Origin: a virus
Reading direction: 5' to 3' (one strand)
Virus record (IMG/VR): IMGVR_UViG_3300025138_000098
Location: 1-40,446 of that record
DNA length: 40,446 nucleotides
Positions 13,848-22,463 of the stretch are shown here, in pieces. The position numbers and the translations under genes were made by a program. Under the pieces are notes generated by a model. The model was not told the DNA's origin. It did not search any database and worked only from the letters and a program-made list of their open reading frames with translations. Each line of letters starts with the position of its first letter. Positions within the stretch are counted from its first letter, which is position 1.

Positions 13848-15842
13848 TTAACCAGAGCAAGCTACGCATTCATCATCGTCATCATTGCTCTGTTCTATTG
13901 GTTTATTTAAAAATTCCATCAATTCTGCATATCCACCAACATATTCACCATCAATATATACTTGTGGTACAGATTTTACATCTTTACGACCTGTTACTTC
14001 TGCCGCAGTTTTGCCTATTTCTTTTAAATCAATTTTATCAAATGGAATACCTCGTAATTTTAGTTCTTCCATAGCCATAGAACAGAATGGACAATCTATT
14101 TTTGAATAAACAATACTACGCATATCACCTTGAAGTGCAACTCTTTCTACTTTCTCAGATACATTTTCAGCACGCTGTTTTGCTTCTGTACGAAGATAAT
14201 ACAAACCTTTTAGTCCTTCTTTCCACGCACGAAGGTGTACTTGATTTACATAAGATTTAGGCGCACCAGCTGGGAAAAACAGATTGACAGACTGACCTTG
14301 ACAGATATACTTCTGTCGATCAGCTGCGTGTTGTACTACCCAATTTTGATCTAACTCATCAGCAGTTTTGAAAACAGATTTTTCTCCTTCAGTGAGAAAT
14401 GGTAGATGTTGTACAGAACCTTTCTTAGTGATAATAGAAGTCCAATTTACATCGTTGTTTTCATCTTTCTGTGTCAATAATGATTCGAGGTATTTATTCT
14501 TTACTAAAAATGACCCTGCTCTTGTGCGATGTGTATATGCATTAGCCTTTAATGGTTCAATAGACGGACTAGTCGCAAGTATTACACCACTTGATGCATT
14601 GGGTGCGACAGCAAGAAGATGTGAATTTCTTCTGCCTGAATCTGGGCCATCTGGATATGCACCACGTTCTAATGCTAAACGCTCTGTTTCTTCAACAGCT
14701 TGAGTCTTGATGTAATTAAATACAACATCATTAATCTCTTTTGCTTTATCAGATTCCCACGCAACACCATGTTTTTGTAAAAGACTATGAAACCCCATAG
14801 CACCTAGTCCGATTGACCTTTCTCTACTCGCACTAAACTTAGCACGTTCAATTGTATCTGGAGCATTCTCAATAAAATAATTCAAAACATTATCAAGCAT
14901 ACGAACCAAATCAGCAACAATCGGAGTATCTTTCCAATCATCATAGTATTCAAGATTTAGTGATGACAGACAACAAACAGCTGTGCGTTCTGCACTAGTC
15001 GGTAAGTGAATCTCATTACATAAATTAGACCCATTGATTTTTAAACCTAAGTCTTTTAGTGGTTGTGGTAAATCACGATTAGCAGTATCAATAAAGTTTA
15101 AATAGGGTTCACCTGTTCTGAACCTTATTTCAAGTATTCTTTCCCAAAGTTTTCTTGCATTTACTGTTTCTTTAACACTACCATCTTTAGGGTCGCGTAA
15201 GTTAAAGCCTATTCCCTCAGTAATTGCGTTCATAAACTCATCAGTAACATTGATAGCATTATGTAAGTTAAGTGCTTTTCGTTGCACATCACCTGTGGGA
15301 ATACGCATATTTAAGAACTCAATAATATCAGGGTGAGATATATCAATATATGCCGCATACGAACCCTTGCGTGTCTTACCTTGACGATATGCAATCATAT
15401 CAGCGTCTACTGTGTGTAAGAAAGGCATTGGGCCAGGCGCTATGTCTGATACTGTACGAACATCAGACCAATGACCACCAACACCACCACCATAAACTGA
15501 TAACCAACGCAACTCAGATGTATGACTAATAAGACCTTCTAAAGTATCAGGAACATACGATAAGAAACAAGATATCGGTTGTCCTTTACCTTTTTTAGAT
15601 CCATTGGGTGCGTTTGATAATACTGGACTAGCAAACATAAACCATTTATTAGAAACATAATTATATAATCGTTGTGCTAGATTCTCATCTAACTCACCTT
15701 CATAAGTTGACCATGCAATAGACGCTCTTTTAAATGCCTCTTGTGGTGATGTTTCGTATTCTGTTAAGTAAAAATCTTTTAACATTCCTATAGCATAGGA
15801 TTCTAGTAATTTGTCTTTTTCTTTATCTAATCTTACTGACAT
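13848..15842 (-). CDS. nrdA: Ribonucleotide reductase large subunit NrdA with internal glutaredoxin domain
   Basis: 664 residues. It reduces ribonucleoside diphosphates to the deoxy form. The catalytic cysteines are in place: QPISCFLSYVPDTLE, SNLCNEIHLP (thiyl Cys with N and E), and CCLSSLNLE; RSIGLGAMGFHSL is the usual loop. The N-terminal ATP-cone (about 90 residues in E. coli) is absent. Near residue 574 a glutaredoxin fold begins (MRSIVYSKIDCPFCSMAMEE, with CPFC at 584-587 and SVPQVYIDGEYVGGY), and the normal C-terminal redox tail (CVAC, 659-662) comes after it, so the domain is inserted before the tail. Start ATG 15842 behind AAAGGGG. Confidence 0.95.
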   Translation of the reverse strand: MSVRLDKEKDKLLESYAIGMLKDFYLTEYETSPQEAFKRASIAWSTYEGELDENLAQRLYNYVSNKWFMFASPVLSNAPNGSKKGKGQPISCFLSYVPDTLEGLISHTSELRWLSVYGGGVGGHWSDVRTVSDIAPGPMPFLHTVDADMIAYRQGKTRKGSYAAYIDISHPDIIEFLNMRIPTGDVQRKALNLHNAINVTDEFMNAITEGIGFNLRDPKDGSVKETVNARKLWERILEIRFRTGEPYLNFIDTANRDLPQPLKDLGLKINGSNLCNEIHLPTSAERTAVCCLSSLNLEYYDDWKDTPIVADLVRMLDNVLNYFIENAPDTIERAKFSASRERSIGLGAMGFHSLLQKHGVAWESDKAKEINDVVFNYIKTQAVEETERLALERGAYPDGPDSGRRNSHLLAVAPNASSGVILATSPSIEPLKANAYTHRTRAGSFLVKNKYLESLLTQKDENNDVNWTSIITKKGSVQHLPFLTEGEKSVFKTADELDQNWVVQHAADRQKYICQGQSVNLFFPAGAPKSYVNQVHLRAWKEGLKGLYYLRTEAKQRAENVSEKVERVALQGDMRSIVYSKIDCPFCSMAMEELKLRGIPFDKIDLKEIGKTAAEVTGRKDVKSVPQVYIDGEYVGGYAELMEFLNKPIEQSNDDDDECVACSG

Positions 15843-15863
15843 GTCAATCCCCTTTGAATACAA

Positions 15864-16862
15864 TTATCGGGCATTTCGTCTTCTCCATTGTGTAAACTTT
15901 ATCTTGGCCATGTTGCCTTGATAAGTATTATTGTTAATGATTGTCTGGACTTCATCTTTAGTCAGTCCAGATAATATCATATCGTTTATGTCTTTTTCTT
16001 TTAAATCATCAGGCCATAACACTACATTATATCCCGAATAAATGGTCTTTTCTATTTGTTTTAATATTTCAACATTTCGTCTTTCATTATCAAAGATAAT
16101 AGTTGTATTCTCTACGGGCAAATTACTAAAGTCAGCACCACCGACAGCAACACAGTTGTCCAAAAACATAGAGTCAATGGGCCCTTCGGTTACTTGTATT
16201 GGTTTGGTGGTATCCAGCCTGTTGAGGCCGTAGATTTTATCTTTGTCTGGGTCAAGAGTAATAGTAATATACTTAGGTATTTCATTTCCAAACGCTCTCC
16301 CTTGAAACGCAAACATTTTATTATTTTCATCAAAGAATGGAATTACCAATCTTGGGTGATCCCCATCTACAGATGAAAATTTATTAGGTATAATACTATT
16401 GACCCAAGTGTAAAACTTTGGAGCCAAAAATAACTCATAATGAACCTTAGAAGGAATTTGTCTATTCATCACAAATTTCTTAACAGGGTGGTCATGTCTT
16501 AATGACGATACCTTTTTAAGAATTTTTAGTGGTGATGAACCCTTCATAAATTTAGGTTGAGTAAATTTACCGATATCTGGAACTTCTGGTTCATTTGTTT
16601 TATATCGTTCCATTATATAGTCATTGTGTAATTTAGGGTCTATGTGCTTCAACAGATTGTTGAAAGATGCTCCAATTCCACAATTATGACATTTATATAT
16701 AAGATTCAATTCTTTACGAAACACGAACCCACGAGCTTTAGATTGACTTTTTTGAGAGTCACCACAATAAGGACAACGAAAATTATACAGATGATCGCCT
16801 GTCTTTTTAAAACGCTGTAATTGTGATGAGAGTATCATCAGATATTTTTGTTCGATATACAT
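15864..16862 (-). CDS. 61: DNA primase, T4 gp61 type
   Basis: 332 residues. It makes RNA primers for lagging-strand synthesis with the phage helicase. The zinc-ribbon domain is at the N-terminus (CPYCGDSQKSQ and CHNCGIGASF), followed by a TOPRIM-type catalytic core: QVTEGPIDSMFLD (Glu) and TIIFDNERRN (Asp pair). KTFTQWRRRNAR-like basic ending. The start MYIEQKYL is preferred on family likeness. The -10 box of the promoter at 16869-16897 ends just six bases before the ATG, so the A of the ATG is the predicted transcription start (leaderless mRNA). Confidence 0.93.
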   Translation of the reverse strand: MYIEQKYLMILSSQLQRFKKTGDHLYNFRCPYCGDSQKSQSKARGFVFRKELNLIYKCHNCGIGASFNNLLKHIDPKLHNDYIMERYKTNEPEVPDIGKFTQPKFMKGSSPLKILKKVSSLRHDHPVKKFVMNRQIPSKVHYELFLAPKFYTWVNSIIPNKFSSVDGDHPRLVIPFFDENNKMFAFQGRAFGNEIPKYITITLDPDKDKIYGLNRLDTTKPIQVTEGPIDSMFLDNCVAVGGADFSNLPVENTTIIFDNERRNVEILKQIEKTIYSGYNVVLWPDDLKEKDINDMILSGLTKDEVQTIINNNTYQGNMAKIKFTQWRRRNAR

Positions 16863-16868
16863 GGTGTA

Positions 16869-16897
16869 ATTATAACTCAAATAGTGGAGAAAGTCAA
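16869..16897 (-). promoter_or_regulatory. Sigma70 promoter, leaderless for primase
   Basis: TTGACT (16897-16892), 17-base spacer and TATAAT (16874-16869) on the minus strand. The TGA in the -35 box is the in-frame stop of the upstream coiled-coil gene. Six bases separate the -10 box from the primase ATG, which places +1 on its A. Confidence 0.92.
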
Positions 16898-17307
16898 CCC
16901 CAGATAGGCATTTTTTGCAGAATAAATCCGAATACTATAGAACCACCGATAATCAGCCAACGCCACTTTTCAAGAATACCAACTCGTGAGTTTAGGTCAT
17001 CTCTAAGCATTTGTTGATTGATTGCATCTTGTTTACTATGTTCTGACATTATATCAGTAAGTTCTTTGTAATTTGTAGTAATACGAGAATGTAGTTCTCT
17101 AATGTCTGTTGTAAATTCTAAATTGGCACGATTAGCAACTTCTTCTTGATTTGCTATTCTTTCTTCGTGTACAGCCAACATACGATTGACACAACTAGAT
17201 ACGTCAGTAATCTTTTCAATCGCAACATCAAGTCGTGAAAAGATTACCTTTATATCTGACACTTCTTTTTTGAGAATTGCTACTTCTGTCGTGATGTCAT
17301 TACTCAT
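16894..17307 (-). CDS. Coiled-coil protein with C-terminal membrane helix
   Basis: 137 residues. The N-terminus MSNDITTEVAILKKEVSDIK and the IEKITDVSSCVNRMLAVHEERIA region are heptad-like, and a hydrophobic tail (RWLIIGGSIVFGFILQ, about 116-131) predicts one C-terminal membrane anchor, so the coiled coil should project from the membrane. I recall this type as conserved in cyanophages. It has its own promoter at 17333-17361 and AAAGGTAG ahead of the ATG. Function unknown. Confidence 0.7.
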   Translation of the reverse strand: MSNDITTEVAILKKEVSDIKVIFSRLDVAIEKITDVSSCVNRMLAVHEERIANQEEVANRANLEFTTDIRELHSRITTNYKELTDIMSEHSKQDAINQQMLRDDLNSRVGILEKWRWLIIGGSIVFGFILQKMPIWG

Positions 17308-17332
17308 CTTTTCTACCTTTAAAGTCTTATTT

Positions 17333-17361
17333 AGTATACTATGTATTTACGATATTGTCAA
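17333..17361 (-). promoter_or_regulatory. Sigma70-type promoter
   Basis: TTGACA (17361-17356), 17-base spacer and TATACT (17338-17333) on the minus strand. The -35 box lies inside the 3' end of the cyclase gene. It drives the coiled-coil gene and possibly adds to primase transcription, and it sets the gene to the right, the curli/cyclase cassette, apart as a separate unit. Confidence 0.87.
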
Positions 17362-19186
17362 TAGGTTTATATATTGTTATTAATTCATCTTTACCCTTGA
17401 CTTTAATCTTGTCTACCTCAATTGATGTAATATTCTCTAGTTGTATCATTGTGTGACTCGAATATAGAGTAGGACAGTTTTTAAACTCTCCTCTCCCTGC
17501 TGTTGCTTCTAATCGTGCCGCAAGATTAACTGCATCACCAATAACTGAAAAGTCAAAACGAGTGGAACTACCCATATTACCAACAATTGCTGTACCTGTG
17601 TTTACACCTGTACCAACATTAATGTCGGGAAGGCCTCTTTCTTTATATAATACTTTCAGTTCTTTTGTCTTTGCTTCAATCTCTATTGCACTTTTGACTG
17701 CCATCTCAGCATGATTCTCCATATCAATCGGTGCATTGAATACTGCCATGATACAATCACCCATAAACTTATCAATCATAGCTCCGTTGTTTAGTAAGAT
17801 TTTAGTCATGTGATCTAAAAACTCATTGACTAATTCAACTAATCCTTCTGGGTCATCTTTGTTCTTATAGTATTCTGATATAGGTGTGAAACCTATAATG
17901 TCCATAAAGAGAAAACTCATCTCTTTGCGTTCACCACCAAGTTTCAATGCCTCTGGATTTTTCTGTAAAGCAGCAACCTGTCTTGGGTCAAGGTAATGTT
18001 CAAACTGTTTCTTAATCTGTTGTCGTAATCTAAATTCTTCCATGAACCGCAGAAATGCAGCTACAGACCAAACGACAAACATAGTTAATACAGGATACGA
18101 CCAATCAACCAGATAACTATATTCTGTAAATAAGTGTAAACTACCATAATAAGTTCCTGCAAGAAATACTGGTAATAGTATTGCACCAAAGTACCAACTT
18201 AGTGTAAGCACGACTACTGTCAGTACTAGTGATAACACTAAAGACACTGAAAGCTCTGCTAAATCAGTCCAGAAGGGTCTTGTGATGTTCCTTCCTGTCA
18301 TCATGGTTGTCACAGAGGCAGCGATCAAATCGTGACTTTGAATGACTCCTACTGGGGTTGCAACTGGATTATCTATACCAGATGCAGTTGGTGAAAGAAT
18401 AACAATCTTTCCTACGAATGAATCATTGTCTGTTAATTTGTTTAGTGCATAGGTTTTTGTTTTCCATTTGAAATCAATCCAAATAGCACCATTCGCATCA
18501 GTCAGTATCTTTTTGTATTTTGGTATGCGTAATGCTTCCACACCACCCTCACCAGTTTTCATCTGATAACTAATATCTCCAGCAGCTGTTCTTAGTATCT
18601 CCATAGACAGAGATGGATACAGTTGTCCATCTATTTGAATCACCAAAGGCATCCTACGAACCACACCATCATTCTCTGGAGCAATAAGCATCATACCAAC
18701 ACCTATTGCAGATTTTGAAAATGGTTCTATGGGGCCGACTGCACCACTATAATTGTATATCCATTGTTGCCAAGGCATACCTATCGCGGCAACACCTCTG
18801 GGTACAGGATTTCCTTTAGTTTGATTTGCTGGGATTTGTCCTATGATGGTTGGAGTTTTTCTTAACATCTCATCAAATTGTGCATCACCACCTAATCTAT
18901 CTTTGTCTGCAAACAATATGGGTAATACAACAATTGCAGCACCCCTGCGATATAGATTTTCAATATCCCCTGCAAGTTTATCTCTTGCCCAAGGCCATTG
19001 ACCATATTCTCTTACAGAATCATTATCTATTTCTACTGTCACAATCTTGTCTGTGATTGTTTCTTGTTGGGATCTTTGATGTTGGTCTAGTGCTTTTAAT
19101 CTTACCATTTCCAAAAACCAAACATCAGAAAAACGAATACCACAAAAAAATAAAATTACTGACAAAGAGATGATCCACTTTTTCAT
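17339..19186 (-). CDS. CHASE2-domain adenylate cyclase, membrane-bound
   Basis: 615 residues. Architecture: an N-terminal membrane helix (about 4-19), a periplasmic CHASE2 sensor (about 45-300, with EIDNDSVREYGQWPWARDK and VGKIVILSPTASGI), three closely spaced helices (about 311-379), then a class III nucleotidyl cyclase domain. Catalytic residues: metal Asp429 in FLFMDIIGFT and Asp477 in DKFMGDCIMAVF; Lys473 for adenine; Asn554 and Arg558 in VIGDAVNLAARLE. The second specificity position is Ser547 instead of the usual Thr/Asp. cAMP is the likely product; the phage's use of it is not known. It starts one base after the curlin gene, with AAGGAAA ahead. Confidence 0.88.
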   Translation of the reverse strand: MKKWIISLSVILFFCGIRFSDVWFLEMVRLKALDQHQRSQQETITDKIVTVEIDNDSVREYGQWPWARDKLAGDIENLYRRGAAIVVLPILFADKDRLGGDAQFDEMLRKTPTIIGQIPANQTKGNPVPRGVAAIGMPWQQWIYNYSGAVGPIEPFSKSAIGVGMMLIAPENDGVVRRMPLVIQIDGQLYPSLSMEILRTAAGDISYQMKTGEGGVEALRIPKYKKILTDANGAIWIDFKWKTKTYALNKLTDNDSFVGKIVILSPTASGIDNPVATPVGVIQSHDLIAASVTTMMTGRNITRPFWTDLAELSVSLVLSLVLTVVVLTLSWYFGAILLPVFLAGTYYGSLHLFTEYSYLVDWSYPVLTMFVVWSVAAFLRFMEEFRLRQQIKKQFEHYLDPRQVAALQKNPEALKLGGERKEMSFLFMDIIGFTPISEYYKNKDDPEGLVELVNEFLDHMTKILLNNGAMIDKFMGDCIMAVFNAPIDMENHAEMAVKSAIEIEAKTKELKVLYKERGLPDINVGTGVNTGTAIVGNMGSSTRFDFSVIGDAVNLAARLEATAGRGEFKNCPTLYSSHTMIQLENITSIEVDKIKVKGKDELITIYKPIDNIVNT

Positions 19187-19187
19187 T

Positions 19188-19985
19188 TTAATTTCCTTGT
19201 GTCAAGGATACACCACAACCACCAGATGTTTGACAGGTCTGTGTAATAGAGTAAGCCTGTGCTGTACTTCCTTGTTGTGTTAATGATAAATCAGTATGAT
19301 ACGAACCATACAGATTAACAGTAGCAGTATGCCCCCCATCACCACTTTGCATAACTTCTTGTGATCCACCATCTGTTCTTATGTTCATTCTCAAGTCCTT
19401 ATTTCCATTTCCTTTCTGTGTAAGAAATGTACTGTTATTATCACCTCCATAATAATATATTTGTGCATAGTGGTCAGCATTAGCTGTTCCTGTTTCTTGT
19501 CCTATTTTTATACTATTACTATTTGCATGTACATCAAGGTTAACTATATGACCACCATATTCAGAGTTGGGTGTAGAACCAGAACAAGTTGTGTCTGTGC
19601 TACTAGAAAATGTAGCACCTTGACAAACATGAAGCTGGTTATTATTGCCCGGCATATGAAACCCTATTCTGTTGGAGTCTGAACCTGTGGTATTATACTG
19701 TTCAAATTTAAGAGTGTTATTTGTACCATCTATATCACCACCCCAAACTTTACCAGAACCAAAATAAGATACCCAACTAATTGTATTATTATTTCCTACT
19801 TGATTAAAATCAAGTGTGTTATCATCGTGAGCCATAGACAAGTTGACATCATTGTTGTTGCCATCTTGATTGATGCTTATCGTTGTATCATCACTGGTAG
19901 TAATCTGTTCTATGAACACACTGTTTTCAGCGTATACAATACTACTCAGACTGATAGATAATAATAGTGTTGTCAGTTTCGTCAT
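19188..19985 (-). CDS. Curlin-repeat protein with signal peptide (second, Cys-containing)
   Basis: 265 residues. A signal peptide (MTKLTTLLLSISLSSIVYA) is followed by Asn/Gln/Gly-rich imperfect repeats of the curlin type, S-x-x-x-x-Q-x-G-x-x-N: ISINQDGNNNDVNLS, LDFNQVGNNNTISW, TFLTQKGNGNKDL, LSLTQQGSTAQAYSITQ and a terminal SLTQGN. Several cysteines in the middle and tail (CQGATF, TCSGS, TCQTSGGCG) are unlike classic CsgA and may brace loops. By context it is a candidate CsgB- or CsgA-like amyloid subunit secreted through CsgG. Its start overlaps the FecR gene by 44 bases. Confidence 0.8.
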   Translation of the reverse strand: MTKLTTLLLSISLSSIVYAENSVFIEQITTSDDTTISINQDGNNNDVNLSMAHDDNTLDFNQVGNNNTISWVSYFGSGKVWGGDIDGTNNTLKFEQYNTTGSDSNRIGFHMPGNNNQLHVCQGATFSSSTDTTCSGSTPNSEYGGHIVNLDVHANSNSIKIGQETGTANADHYAQIYYYGGDNNSTFLTQKGNGNKDLRMNIRTDGGSQEVMQSGDGGHTATVNLYGSYHTDLSLTQQGSTAQAYSITQTCQTSGGCGVSLTQGN

Positions 19986-21012
19986 CTGATGTTATCTCTG
20001 GTACTGGGATACCCTGTTGTGTTAAATTAATTCTGTATCCCCAATCTGCATTTAATTTTAAGTGAATATTACTACTTCCAACTGCACGAATTATTTCAAG
20101 TCGAGAACCATCACGAATCGTATTGACTTGAGTTGCTTTGTTGAAGCCGCTTGTTCTGCCATCTACCATTTCACTTTGAGCGGTTAGTGCGATTAATTGG
20201 TCTAGTACATTCATTAGTAAATCAACATCTAAAGGATTGATATCTAGTTCAGTAAAAACCAATTCATCTTCGTCTAATTTATTTTTGTCTAATTCTCTAA
20301 ATTCTAAAAAATCTATGTCTAATAAATTTATTGTAATTTTAGAACTTTTAATTATTTTTAAAAGTTTTTCTTTGGGTGGTTTAATAATTAATAAGTTGTT
20401 AATTTGGTCTAGGGTTAAATCAAGTATAACTGGCTTTGATGGAGTGGATTCACCATTTATAACTAATGTGGATTCAAATGCTTGGGTGAGAAAAACCTGT
20501 CCTGCATCACTTTCTACTGATATCTTACCAACTGTTCCATCTGCATTGGGAAGTAGAATGACAAGAGATTTTCCAACCTCATCAACAGTCATACTGAAAG
20601 CAGTTCCAAGAACACCTATTCGTGCTGTTGGAGTGCGAATATCAACATTCTGTGCATTTAGTTTTGCAATGTTACCACTTGCATATCTAACTGTTCCTAA
20701 TGCGACATTCATTACAAGTTTAGACCCTGTTTTAGAATTTGGGTCATATACAAAATCATCTATTACTAATGAACTGTGTGGACTTATTGCTACATTTGTA
20801 TTGTCAACAAATTTTATTCCAACATCACCATTACCTGTACGGACATTATCTTTGTATTCAATAGCAGAGTTTTCTTTTAAAACAAGTTTATTTTTTGCCC
20901 TTTCTATCGAAGCATTTCCTTTTTGTTTTACTACATTACCAATAGTTTCTGCCAACACCATGTTGACAGAAAACAAAAAGACAAAGCTAATCGTCCATAG
21001 TAACTGTAACAT
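19942..21012 (-). CDS. FecR-domain secreted protein with period-5 leucine repeat
   Basis: 356 residues. Signal peptide (LLWTISFVFLFSVNMVLA), then a FecR domain (about 25-185; GDVGIKFVDNTNVAISPHSS, VALGTVRYASGN, VDIRTPTARIGVLGTAFSM), a fold found in periplasmic sensor proteins. Residues 231-266 hold a leucine every five residues (231, 236, 241, 246, 251, 256, 261, 266), a pentapeptide-like beta-helix segment. Near the C-terminus YRINLTQQGIPVPEI resembles a curlin repeat strand. It sits between the two curlin genes and overlaps both. I see it as an extracellular or periplasmic partner of the amyloid system; no direct proof. Confidence 0.75.
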   Translation of the reverse strand: MLQLLWTISFVFLFSVNMVLAETIGNVVKQKGNASIERAKNKLVLKENSAIEYKDNVRTGNGDVGIKFVDNTNVAISPHSSLVIDDFVYDPNSKTGSKLVMNVALGTVRYASGNIAKLNAQNVDIRTPTARIGVLGTAFSMTVDEVGKSLVILLPNADGTVGKISVESDAGQVFLTQAFESTLVINGESTPSKPVILDLTLDQINNLLIIKPPKEKLLKIIKSSKITINLLDIDFLEFRELDKNKLDEDELVFTELDINPLDVDLLMNVLDQLIALTAQSEMVDGRTSGFNKATQVNTIRDGSRLEIIRAVGSSNIHLKLNADWGYRINLTQQGIPVPEITSDDETDNTIIIYQSE

Positions 21013-21670
21013 TATGGCCAGACCCCACAGTTGTCATATTAACAGTGCCATCATGAGCACCACCTTGTGTGATACTAAATGTACTAGATGCACCTGTATG
21101 ATGTAGGGTTGTGTCTTGATCGGCAGCACCAGTGTGTGTCGAAGTTACTGTGTTGCTACTACCAATTAGAGTGACACTTGTTACTTTTTTGTCATCACCT
21201 ATCATTGATGCAGTACTATTTTCATTAATAGTAACAGTATTACTATCTCCTGTTGCAACCAAATCAATATTTGCATCATCAACCGATGCAGAATTACCCA
21301 CATTAACAGTAGTTGTGTTTGAACTTCCAGTAATTGTTTGAATGATACTGTTATTATCAGATGCCGAACTTGATCCAACTGAAAGAGTAGATGTGTTACT
21401 ATTTCCTGTTTGGTTAAGAGTAACTTCTTGTGTATCACCCACAACAGATGCAGCAATAGTATTGTTGCTACCAACTTGGTCAATATCTAAAGTCTGGGCA
21501 TCTCCTGTCAAAGTAACTGCTGTTGTTGAGTCACCAAATTTGTTCGTTTGGCCATCTTGATTAACATTAGCAGTAAGGTTTGCACCAGACTGTGTGATGT
21601 AAACATCACTCGCATAACTCACACTCATCATAACAAAATAAGCGAGAACTGTAAGTATGCTAATTTTCAT
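20987..21670 (-). CDS. Curlin-repeat protein (major subunit candidate)
   Basis: 227 residues. A signal peptide (MKISILTVLAYFVMMSVSYA) precedes about six or more curlin-like repeats: YITQSGANLTANVNQDG, LDIDQVGSNNTIAAS, VTLNQTGNSNTSTLS, QTITGSSNTTTVNV, LVATGDSNTVTI, FSITQGGAHDGTVNM. The repeats are rich in Thr, Ser, Asn, Gly and Gln, and have no cysteine. This matches the amyloid-forming CsgA-type pattern of stacked strand-turn-strand units. It lies just behind csgG (10 bases apart), which would secrete it. AGGAGAAAG lies ahead of the ATG. Confidence 0.82.
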   Translation of the reverse strand: MKISILTVLAYFVMMSVSYASDVYITQSGANLTANVNQDGQTNKFGDSTTAVTLTGDAQTLDIDQVGSNNTIAASVVGDTQEVTLNQTGNSNTSTLSVGSSSASDNNSIIQTITGSSNTTTVNVGNSASVDDANIDLVATGDSNTVTINENSTASMIGDDKKVTSVTLIGSSNTVTSTHTGAADQDTTLHHTGASSTFSITQGGAHDGTVNMTTVGSGHNVTVTMDD

Positions 21671-21680
21671 TTTCTTTCTC

Positions 21681-22463
21681 CTATTTTAGTTTCCACAATC
21701 CATTTTCTATTCCCCTTTCAATTACTTGGTTTACTCCATGTTCTATTGCTTTACGAATCGCATAAGTTGTTGATTCATTTTCAGTTGTTCCAGCTTCAAT
21801 TTCAATCAACTCAGTACCCATATCTAAAAACTTGAACACATTCATACCAACTTTAGTACTTAATATAGTTTTTTGCGAACTTACCGCAAGTAATACTTCA
21901 CCAGTTTGTACAGATATTAATCGTAATGAAACCGATACTATATCTCTACGATATTGGTCACGAATACCTATACCCAAATATCTCGAACCAACACCACCTG
22001 TTTCTATGTTGGTGTCGTAACCGATGATACCACCACTTATGAGAACACCAGCAAACAATAAAGGTTTAACTTGTTCTGCCTTTTCTCCATCATAAGTTGT
22101 TCTTGTGTTTCTAATAATTTGTCTTTCTTTTAAAAGATAATCCAAATCCATTCTTTCAACAACAGTAAACCATTTACCATTGCCCGCACCTTTAAGTGCT
22201 TGAACTAATAATGAGGCAGCTCCCTGTGTGACTGCTGTACTTAATGATGCAAGGCTATCACTTGGTTTTCTTTGTCCTGTTTGGTCATTAAATTTGTAAA
22301 CAGCAATCTCAACCTTCCTTTCGGGGGGTCGATAATTTTGTAACTTGTTCATCATTGGTGCAGTTGTAGGTTGTTCAAATACTTCGTATGTTGTACAACC
22401 ACCTAAACTAAAAAGTGAAATCACCAATAGGAACTGTAATAACTGTTTGACTTCCATTTGCAT
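21681..22463 (-). CDS. csgG: Curli secretion channel lipoprotein CsgG
   Basis: 260 residues, close to E. coli CsgG (277). Lipoprotein signal with lipobox FSLGGC (Cys23). CsgG forms the nonameric outer-membrane pore of type VIII secretion. Diagnostic stretches are intact: VAVYKFNDQTGQ-like (KVEIAVYKFNDQTGQRKPSD), STAVTQGAASLLVQAL, WFTVVERMDLDYLLKERQII, AGVLISGGIIGYDTN (the constriction and transmembrane region), SVSLRLISVQTGEVLLAVSS and IRKAIEHGVNQVIERGIENG. It overlaps csgF by 56 bases in another frame. The pore is predicted functional. Confidence 0.95.
   Translation of the reverse strand: MQMEVKQLLQFLLVISLFSLGGCTTYEVFEQPTTAPMMNKLQNYRPPERKVEIAVYKFNDQTGQRKPSDSLASLSTAVTQGAASLLVQALKGAGNGKWFTVVERMDLDYLLKERQIIRNTRTTYDGEKAEQVKPLLFAGVLISGGIIGYDTNIETGGVGSRYLGIGIRDQYRRDIVSVSLRLISVQTGEVLLAVSSQKTILSTKVGMNVFKFLDMGTELIEIEAGTTENESTTYAIRKAIEHGVNQVIERGIENGLWKLK

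Noticed and set aside
16863-16880. TTG start of the primase frame
   Set aside because: These codons overlap the -10 box of the promoter, so they would not be transcribed.
20237-21106. A 289-codon plus-strand open frame
   Set aside because: It is antisense to the FecR and curlin genes, has no ribosome site, and its Ser/Phe/Leu composition is what a shadow of these genes would give.
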